Source: a virus. Taken from it: DNA of 26,327 bases. Shown here one piece after another: positions 1 to 8,200 of this stretch. Both the position numbers and the translations under genes were made by a program. The notes under the pieces were generated by a model, which worked only from the letters and a program-made list of their open reading frames with translations, ran no database searches and had not been told where the DNA came from. The stretch covers positions 1-26,327 of the IMG/VR virus record IMGVR_UViG_3300024346_000440, one strand, 5' to 3'. How positions within the stretch are numbered: the stretch's first letter is position 1; each line of letters begins with the position of its first letter.

Positions 1-1724
1 AATTACATAATGAAATTGATGAAGCTTATAAAAGCGTGTATAGCAAAAAAATACTACCGTCTATGCGATCACTTCAGTTCGGAGGAAAACCGATTGAAAT
101 TAGTCCTAATCGCGTGTATAATTGCGCTTATCTACCAATTGATCACATTGATAGTTTTCACGAAACAATGTTCTTGCTACTTGGAGGAACCGGTGTTGGA
201 TACTCTGTACAAAACCATCACGTAAGTAAAATGCCACCAGTTAGTAAACCTTATGCTAAAAGAACTAGAAGGTTTTTAATTGGTGATAGTATTGAAGGTT
301 GGGCTGATGCAATTAAAGTTCTTATGAAGTCTTATATGGGTGATAAGAGAAGTTCTACTGTAGAGTTTGATTACTCAGATATAAGAGCTAAAGGCGCACA
401 GCTAGTTACGTCAGGTGGTAAAGCACCAGGACCTCAACCATTAAAAGAGTGTATACTAAAGATTAAAGGTATATTCGATGCTAAAGATGATGGTACACCG
501 TTAACAACTGTTGAGGCTCATGATATAGTTTGTCATATAGCTGACTCTGTTTTAGCTGGTGGTATTCGTAGAGCTGCTTTAATTAGTTTGTTCTCTGCTG
601 AAGATAATGAAATGATTAGTTGTAAGTCTGGTAATTGGTGGGAAACAAATCCACAAAGAGGTAGAGCTAATAACTCAGCTGTTCTTATGAGACATAAAGT
701 AACTAAAAGCTTTTTTATGGATCTATGGAAGCGTGTAGAGTTATCAGGATCAGGTGAACCTGGTATATACTTAAACAATGATAAAGACTGGGGTACAAAC
801 CCTTGTTGTGAAATAGCATTAAGACCTTTTCAGTTTTGTAACCTATGTGAAGTAAATGCTAGTGATATAGAATCACAAGATGATTTTAATGAGAGAGTTA
901 AACATGCTAGCTTCATAGGTACACTACAAGCTGGTTACACTGATTTTCATTATTTAAGAGATGTATGGAGAGATACGACAGAGAAGGACGCCCTTATCGG
1001 TGTATCAATGACAGGAATCGCGAGTGCCGCTGTGCTGCCGTTGGATATGAAGGCCGCTGCAAGTATAGTAAAAAGAGAAAACTCAAAGACAGCTAAAGCA
1101 ATTGGTATTAATCCAGCTGCAAGATGCACAACCGTGAAGCCTGCTGGGACGACATCTCTAGCGTTAGGAACTTCATCTGGTATTCATGCATGGCATAATG
1201 ATTATTATACGCGTAGAATCAGAGTTGGTAAAAACGAATCTATGTATAAGTATTTATCTACTAATCATCCTGAGTTAATTGAAGATGAGTTTTTTAGACC
1301 TCATGATACTGCTGTAATTAGTATACCACAGAAAGCACCTAAAGATTCTATATTAAGACATGAATCACCATTTGATTTACTTGAAAGAATTAAAAAGGTT
1401 GCTACAGAGTGGGTTAAGCCAGGTCATAGAAAAGGATCTAACACTCATAATGTTTCAGCCACTGTTAGTTTAAAACAAACAGAGTGGGATCAAGCAGGTG
1501 AATGGATGTGGAAAAATAGAGACCATTACAATGGTTTATCTGTGTTACCTTATGATGGTGGCACATATACTCAAGCTCCGTTTGAAGATATAAGCAAAGT
1601 ACAATACGACATGGCAATGAAGCATCTTAAAGATATTAATCTTAGTAAGATTGTTGAAACAGAAGATGAAACAGATCTTGCTGGCGAAATAGCTTGTGGC
1701 GCAGATGGCTGCGAAATAAAATGA
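1..1724 (+). CDS. nrdJ: Adenosylcobalamin-dependent ribonucleoside-triphosphate reductase (class II), 5' end cut by window edge
   Basis: The frame is open from the left edge (base 3), so the N-terminus lies outside the window and about 574 residues are visible. The enzyme reduces ribonucleotides to deoxyribonucleotides with a B12-generated cysteine radical, supplying dNTPs for phage replication. Visible signatures are YNCAYLPID with the N-terminal active-site Cys (codon 123-125), LLGGTGVGYSV, the active-site block GTNPCCEIALRPFQFCNLCEVN split by position (radical Cys codon about 804-806, partner Cys about 837-839), the KPAGTTSLALGTSSGIH block near 1138-1190, and a C-terminal redox pair CGADGC (codons 1695-1697 and 1710-1712). 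This cysteine set, without the C-terminal tyrosines of class I or the glycyl radical of class III, fits the monomeric class II enzymes. It overlaps the next gene by ATGA. Two GC-rich patches (981-1070, 1111-1180) differ from the rest of the gene. Confidence 0.93.
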   Translation, partial: LHNEIDEAYKSVYSKKILPSMRSLQFGGKPIEISPNRVYNCAYLPIDHIDSFHETMFLLLGGTGVGYSVQNHHVSKMPPVSKPYAKRTRRFLIGDSIEGWADAIKVLMKSYMGDKRSSTVEFDYSDIRAKGAQLVTSGGKAPGPQPLKECILKIKGIFDAKDDGTPLTTVEAHDIVCHIADSVLAGGIRRAALISLFSAEDNEMISCKSGNWWETNPQRGRANNSAVLMRHKVTKSFFMDLWKRVELSGSGEPGIYLNNDKDWGTNPCCEIALRPFQFCNLCEVNASDIESQDDFNERVKHASFIGTLQAGYTDFHYLRDVWRDTTEKDALIGVSMTGIASAAVLPLDMKAAASIVKRENSKTAKAIGINPAARCTTVKPAGTTSLALGTSSGIHAWHNDYYTRRIRVGKNESMYKYLSTNHPELIEDEFFRPHDTAVISIPQKAPKDSILRHESPFDLLERIKKVATEWVKPGHRKGSNTHNVSATVSLKQTEWDQAGEWMWKNRDHYNGLSVLPYDGGTYTQAPFEDISKVQYDMAMKHLKDINLSKIVETEDETDLAGEIACGADGCEIK

Positions 1725-1981
1725 TAGTATCAGCTGTTTACGGATTTGTTGCTGCAATACTGGTTCTTGCAATAACATTTATGGTAGTAATGTTAACTAG
1801 TCGGTTTGCAAAAGCCGGCTATGGCATTATGTACGGAAGCTTATTTATTAAAATGGTAACTTTATCTGCATTTACTCTAGCTGTAAAACCTTATTTAGGT
1901 GACGCTATAATATATGCATCTATTGTTTTAATAAGTATAATGTTTTCTAATGTTTATCTTATAATAAAAATAAAAAAATAA
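1721..1981 (+). CDS. Small multi-pass membrane protein of unknown function (86 aa)
   Basis: The start ATG at 1721 overlaps the reductase stop in a four-base ATGA junction, which indicates translational coupling. An in-frame GTG upstream lies inside the reductase and is less likely to be the start. The protein is almost entirely hydrophobic, with likely membrane segments at about residues 4-26, 36-57 and 62-82, and it ends in the basic tail KIKK. Size, helix count and charged C-terminus would suit a holin or a small membrane accessory protein. No diagnostic motif is visible, and a holin beside a nucleotide-metabolism gene would be an unusual place. The coding call rests on the coupling, the uninterrupted hydrophobic pattern and the lack of competing frames. 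Function unknown. Confidence 0.72.
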   Translation: MIVSAVYGFVAAILVLAITFMVVMLTSRFAKAGYGIMYGSLFIKMVTLSAFTLAVKPYLGDAIIYASIVLISIMFSNVYLIIKIKK

Positions 1982-1984
1982 AAT

Positions 1985-2104
1985 ATGGCAGAAAAATTTA
2001 AACCTCACATGATGTATAAAGGTAAAAGCGCTATAAAAGCTGATACTTATAAAAAACATCTTGAACTAAAGAAAAAAGGATATGGTCATAAAAAACCTAA
2101 ATAA
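1985..2104 (+). CDS. Short basic conserved-type hypothetical protein (39 aa)
   Basis: The ATG lies three bases after the preceding stop, in the same strand and unit. The product is lysine-, tyrosine- and histidine-rich, with the pattern MYKGKSAIKADTYKKHLELK followed by KKGYGHKKPK at the end. Small proteins ending in this kind of KKGYxHKKPK motif are, from memory, common in marine phage genomes, but no function is established. The strong positive charge would allow nucleic-acid binding, which is only an inference. Too short for most gene callers; kept because of the tight spacing, the protein-like composition and the clean TAA stop. Confidence 0.6.
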   Translation: MAEKFKPHMMYKGKSAIKADTYKKHLELKKKGYGHKKPK

Positions 2105-2114
2105 AAATTAAATT

Positions 2115-2156
2115 ATGTGTGAAAATTGTCCGGGCGGATTTTGCCCATGGTGCTAA
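2115..2156 (+). CDS. Possible 13-residue four-cysteine micropeptide
   Basis: A complete 13-codon reading frame (ATG to TAA) encodes MCENCPGGFCPWC. It starts 10 bases after the previous stop and ends five bases before the terminator stem. Four of 13 residues are cysteine, arranged as CxxC-x4-CxxC, and the second pair is CPWC, resembling glutaredoxin/thioredoxin active sites. The DNA is clearly richer in G+C than its surroundings and can also fold a short GGGC/GCCC hairpin, so it may be RNA structure and not a gene. No ribosome-binding site is visible, but none is seen for accepted genes here either. Coding status is uncertain. Confidence 0.35.
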   Translation: MCENCPGGFCPWC

Positions 2157-2160
2157 ATAT

Positions 2161-2193
2161 AAAAAGGGGAAGTCGTAATGAGATCCCCTTTTT
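2161..2193. terminator. Bidirectional rho-independent terminator between convergent units
   Basis: A ten-base perfect stem, AAAAAGGGGA (2161-2170) with TCCCCTTTTT (2184-2193), encloses a 13-base loop. It gives a GC-core hairpin followed by a run of T on both strands. It sits exactly between the plus-strand reductase unit ending at 2156 and the minus-strand late genes ending at 2239, so it can stop both. Confidence 0.9.
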
Positions 2194-2200
2194 TGGTTAC

Positions 2201-2239
2201 AGGAACTTTGGGTATGGTGCCCAGTATTTTATTGTTCCT
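2201..2239 (-). other. Imperfect hairpin overlapping the stop of the giant virion gene
   Basis: Outer arms AGGAAC (2201-2206) and GTTCCT (2234-2239) and inner arms TGGG (2209-2212) and CCCA (2220-2223) can pair with asymmetric interior loops. In the minus-strand transcript this structure forms right at the stop codon of the 2421-residue gene, just before the terminator. It may stabilise the 3' end; it could also be chance. Confidence 0.3.
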
Positions 2240-5200
2240 TATTTAAACTTTAATTTAACTTTTTTTCTTTTTGGTTTAGTTTTATTAAGTTTTTTAACTT
2301 CTTTTTTAGTATCTTTAACTGATGTTTCAAATGTTATTATTTCAACATTTCCGTTTTTAAATTCACTTTGTTCTTGCTTTTTATCCTTAGGCATTATCTG
2401 CCATTTTGGCCAACCAGCTAACATAGCTACAGACTGCCATGTTTCAGCATCTTCGTCCATTGCTCCAGAAATATTATCTACTTTGCTATACACTCTATCT
2501 AGCGGTATATTTACAGTTGCAGATATTACTTTTGCTCCAGCTTCATATGCTGGATTATCTATGCTAAATCCTTTTTCAAATATTTCTTCTCTACGTTTTT
2601 TACTATCAAACTGCCAAGCGGCTCCTCTAATTTTAGATATTTTACTACTTACAGGTGGAGATATTTGTAACAGCTTGTATATAGAATCTACATACTCAGG
2701 TCTTTTTCTTCCAGATCTTTCGTATATATCAGTTAAAAAGTTTTTAATTACAGCAACTGTAGCTCCAGCTAAACCTAAACCTCTTAATTGAGAGTCTAAC
2801 ATACCATTAGCTATCCTTAAATACTTTTTCTTTTTATCTTTTTCATAAGCTTCTAATTGCTTCTCTGTCATGTCATCTTCATCATCTCCAAATCCTAATC
2901 CAAACAGTGCAGATTGTAAAGCATTAAATATTAAATTCTGAACTACAGCATAGTATATAATCTTACTAACATTTGTTTTAGCATCTCCTCTACCATTAAC
3001 TATGTCTTGTAAAGCTCTTTTTTGTATTCTAGCATATTGCATAGGTGTATTAGCAAAAGCTAATATAACTCTTCCCAAGTCACTCGCTTGTTGAGCAGAT
3101 ATTTTACTTGGATCAGATGACTGTTGAGAAACTTCAGCTGTTTCTCTCCACTCTAACATAGCTTGCTTCTTAGCATCAGCTTCTGACATACCTTCGTTCT
3201 TTATTAAATCTTTTATTCTATTACGATAAAAAGTAGCACCACCAGCAGCTATAGCAAAGCTATCAGCAAATTGTGTAGGTAAAAATCCTTTTTGTAATAT
3301 ATAATTAATAGCAGCTTTAGCTTTGTTTTTACTAGTTGCAGCAGCATCAGCTATTTCAGATTCGTTTATGTTTAGTTTTAAACCGTTACGTCTATCAACT
3401 AAATAATCAGAATTAATTAACTCAACAAAATCTTTCCAATATTGAGGTTGATTAGCAAATGCAGCACCTGCTTTTATAGGATTATTAAAACTCCAGTTTA
3501 AAAAGTTTATAGCAGATATAGTTTGAAGAACTGCTGATCTAGTGTTGAAGAACATTATAGCACCAGTAGAATTATTTATATAATCTAAAACCCTATTGCT
3601 AAGTCTATTACCACTAAATATTCTGTTTTTACCAGACTTCATTCTACCTAGTACATTTTCCATAGCTTCTCTATACTTACTACCATAAGCTGCTTCTAGC
3701 TTATTTAAATTATCTTTGCTAAATATCAATTCAGCATTAGCAGTAAATCCAGATTGTTCTAAGTACTTAGCTCTTTTAACAGTGTTTAATACATCAATTA
3801 AATCAGTTGTTATTGTACCAACTAACCAGTTTTCACCTGGTTTAGCATAACCATCGCCTTTAGTTATACTAAATATTTGATCACCAAATGCTTTTAAAAC
3901 GCCGTCAGAATTAACTAAATCTAATAATTCTTTTAAATCTGTCTTAGATATACCAGGAACATCGTAACCAGCTTTGTTAAATAAGTAAACTCTTACAGCT
4001 TGTTCTTTAGTAAAACCTGACTCAGTTTTTTTCCTAAGATCTTTAGGAACTTCTAAAGCTTTTTTGAGAGCTTTAAAATCCTCCATTAATTGTATTCTAT
4101 CAGCTGCTATGTTTTCATTTGCCATAGCGTATGGATCAAGTAAGTTCTTTTTAAACCAAGCCATTTGGCTGTCACCTAATTTACCTTTACTTAATAATGG
4201 ATATATTAATCCCATAAAGTCTTCAGCTGAATAAGGTATAAAGAATTTTTTATTGCCCTTGTTAGCTCCTCTTACTTTTGCTTTAGCTTCTGAATATACT
4301 TTTTCCGATGCTATTCCTGTAGTTTGTTCTATTATTTTATTGAAGTCTTCATTAACAGATTTGCTAAAGTTTATTTTAGCTTGTTGAACTTTAGACTTAA
4401 CATCGAGAACAGACATAGCATCTTTAACAGCTTTTACATTTTGGTATGCATCATCTGCAAAATAAAAGTCATTATATCCTTCTGCTGCTTTATCAACCAT
4501 CCAATTAGCTTTAGCTTCACCCGTAGAGTTACCTAAACCAGTTATATTTTCTAATGGTATATTTAATCCTACACTATCTAAAAATTCTTTAATAGCTACT
4601 TGAGCTTCAGGTGCTCTAGCTGTTAAAACAAATACATCTTCCGTTCCTCTTGCTGCTTGTATTTTTTTAGCTATATCTAATAATGGACCAGGCTTACCTT
4701 TAGTGACTTTGTTAAACTCAGAAAAATCAAATACATAACCCTCTTCTAACAGTCTAGCTCCATCCATAGCAAACTTTTCAGCAGTTAAACTACCTTCAGT
4801 TCCGTCAGGTGCTGTAAATAAAACGTCTGATTTAGTAGTAGCTAATGTATCATCAAAATCAAATACTCTAATTTTTTTAACAGGAGCGTTTGGATCTCTT
4901 GCTACTTTTAAAGCTTCGTCAACTGTTTTAGCATATCCAATAATGCCTTCGTTACTAGTTGTTTTGCTAAAATTTACAACATTGTTTGATAAATTTTTTA
5001 CGTTTATATTTTTAGCTTTTGATTTTAATTTTTCTACTTCAACTGTTGTAGAGTTACCGCTGGCATCAACATTAAACATTTCACCAAACGTCTTGCCTTC
5101 TAAACCTATTATAGAGTTTGGGTCTATACCACCATCTTGGCTAGAAACTATATCGTTAAAATACCTTTGCCACCAAAAATTATCTATAACACTCCAATCG

Positions 5201-8200
5201 TCAGGCATTCTCTTTTGTAAGCTATAGCCACTTTTTGTCCTAACATTTCTAAGCTTATCATCCATAGCTTTGTCTAAAGCTATTAACTTATAATTTTTCA
5301 TAGTTAAATCATAAGCTGTTTCAAAATCACTTTTTGAAAGCGCAGCATCCATTAAATATAAATAAGCAGAAGTAGCAGGCATCGCGTGTTCATATTCATA
5401 TCTAGATCCAGTTATTTGATCTGAATAACCTTCAAATTGAGCGCCTAGCCTATGCCAAGAATTTTTATCATTAGCTACAAACTTTAAATAAGTACCTATA
5501 GATCTAGCTTTTTGCCCCGTTTTATCTTTTGCAATAGCTTCGTTAAAACGTTTCCACATTTCTTTATGTATTATAGAAACTTTTTTATTCCATTCTTTTA
5601 TTTTGCCGTTTTTCAGATTAGCTTGTATTACCTTTTTATTTTTAAATATACTAGAGTATTTATCAATAGAAAAATCCTTAATACCTTTTATTGGTTTTCC
5701 AAACGTTATAGTATCATCAAATTTTAAATCTTGAATTTTTCTTTTAATATCAGCATACGCAGCGGCTTCTTCAGGTTTTTTAAACTGTCCTTTTTTAGGT
5801 CCTTCTTTATATTTTGATCTACTTAATCCATAGCTAGCATTACTACCAGTAAAAGCGGTAGACATGTTTTCACCTTTTCTATGGTCTCCTTTACCAAACC
5901 AAAAGTCTTTAGGCATTAAAGGTAATAGTTGGGTTTTTATAGCTTCTACAAATTGATTTCTCCCCTTCTCAGTTCTTAAATTAAAAGAATCTTCTATTCC
6001 ATAAGATTTTAAAAGTTTGTTTATACCATTTGTTTCTAATTGAAATAAATTTCTTATATTTATTATTTCATCTACAGATTTACTAAAACTAAATCCTTCA
6101 GGTCGTTTTACTTTTTCAGATATTTTAGGTTTAATATCTTTAGGAACTTCTTTACCTTCTATTTCTTGTATCTCTTTAAACTTTTCAAATACTTTAGGAT
6201 CTTCTATAACCTCCATTGTGGCATCTAAAGCCATTTCATCTGCTATAGTTTCTGATAATGCAGTTTTTCTAGTGCCTTTAGTCGATGCTCCTACATCTTC
6301 ACCTAAAAAATAATTAATAAATTCTTCTTTGTTAAAAGGCTTCTTTTTAAATACACCTTTGCCAACAGCTGTTTTTTCTCTAACTTGCTTGCCTTCTTTG
6401 TCTAACACAGGCTCTGCAAAATATTGAAATCTTTTATTAATAGTTTCTTGAGGTATAGATTTATATAATGTTTCAGCATTATTAGTCACAAACATTTTAA
6501 AATCTGATCTAGTGCCCATTAGAGCATTAACTTCTTTTTTAAGTTCTCTTTTATAGCTATCGGATAAAGATTTCTTAAACTTAGGATCTGTAACTTCTGG
6601 AAGCTTTGTACCAAATGTTTTAACTACAGCATCTTTAACTTTGTTATAAAGATCAGAACCTTTTTCAATATTAAGCTTTTTTCTTAAACTTCTTGGTACT
6701 TTTTCCTCTTTAGTTTTAATTTCAACTTCTACTTTAGGAGCCGCTATATCTACTCTTTGGGATATATCCTCTTCAAACGTTTCACCTAAAACTCTTTTTG
6801 ATGCTTCAATAGCTCTAGCTGGTAAAAACTTATTTATATAAGCAGCTAATGGTACACCTGACTCTATATTATAATCTTGTATTAACTCTAATAAACCTCT
6901 TTTACCAGTTTCTATTTCGTCAGTAAGTAATTGTCTATCAAAGTTTGGAGCTTCACTTCTACGTTGTACTATTTTGTTTACAATAGGTTTAAACTCTTCA
7001 ATAATATCTAATGCGCCTGCAACGCCTTGCTCTTCATATATTTTTTGAACATTTTCAGATGCTGTCTTAGACATTGAAATCTCTTGTTTAACAGGTGCAA
7101 CTTCTGCTAATTTTAAAGCTCTAGCACTTATTAACCCTTTTTCAGCAGTTTTATTATAGTCTTTTAAAAAGTTATAAGCTTGCCTTGCATTACTAAAATC
7201 TTTAACTATACCAATTTTTCTAAATATTTCTTGTAATAAATTTTTAAGTTTATTACCAAAGCTTTCATTAAACGCAACTTCCTTCTTTGCTATTGCATCT
7301 GATAATACTGTAAATATCTCAACAGAAGTTTCAGCATCAAAATTAGGGTCTGATTTATAAGCTTTAAATCTATCATTTATAGCTTGATTCTGCTCGTCGC
7401 TTAGTATATTTCTAAAGTCGGATATAAGCTTTTTCTTTTGGTTAGTATTTAAATCATTAAAAGCATTATTAATAACACCATGTAATACTTCGTGTTGGCC
7501 AGTATTAAATGCGCCAGTCTTACCTACTACATCTTTATTTATTACTATAGCGTCACCTAAATAAAATCCATCAGCACTTGATACGTCTTGACTACTTTGA
7601 TCTGGGTTTTCTTTTAAAAACTCATCGTATATTTTTTGAGCTTTATCACCGGCTGATCCTTCACTATCAGTTTCTACTACATATACTTTTTTACCAAGTT
7701 TTTCACCTTGTGTTTCTGCGAACTTAACAGTTTTGTTTATTCTTAAGTCTTTTATTTCTTTTGCAATAGATACTTGCTCTTCAGCTAGTTTTATTTCAGC
7801 TTCACTAGCGCTTGTTTTAGATATTAAATTATCAATTTCTTGTATTCTTTCTTTAGACTTTTTAACAGACTCTTGATTAGGATCAAGTCCCTCTATTTTT
7901 TGTTTTAAATTAGTTTTTTCGTAAATTAAATTAGCTATTTCTTCTTGTTTTTCTTCTAATAATTCAGAGTCAGTTTGTTTAACTGCTTGTTGAAAATCTT
8001 CTACTTTTCTTATAAGCTCGTCCCCTTGTTTTTTAGAAATATTTCCTAACTCTTGTTCTTTTCTTATTTCAGATATAGCTCCTTGTTTAACTTTATTATT
8101 TCTTAATAAAACCTTGCCTGTAGCTCCTAAACTTTGAACAGTACCTCCCATAAAGCTACCTAAAGCAAAAGCTTCAAAAGCATTGCTCATGTAGTCTTCA

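Noticed and set aside
10-225. A 71-codon open frame at the left edge in another frame
   Set aside because: It overlaps the reductase frame, which carries conserved active-site residues over the same bases.
2126-2791. A 221-codon open frame on the plus strand opposite the end of the giant gene
   Set aside because: It starts within the terminator region and lies antisense to a continuous protein-coding frame with clear C-terminal composition; its Leu/Ser/Phe-rich translation is typical of an antisense shadow of a Lys-rich gene.
4840-4880. DFDDT read as a virion RNA polymerase DxDxD site
   Set aside because: The residues fit HAD motif I, and motifs II, III and IV follow at the right distances; no other polymerase blocks are visible.
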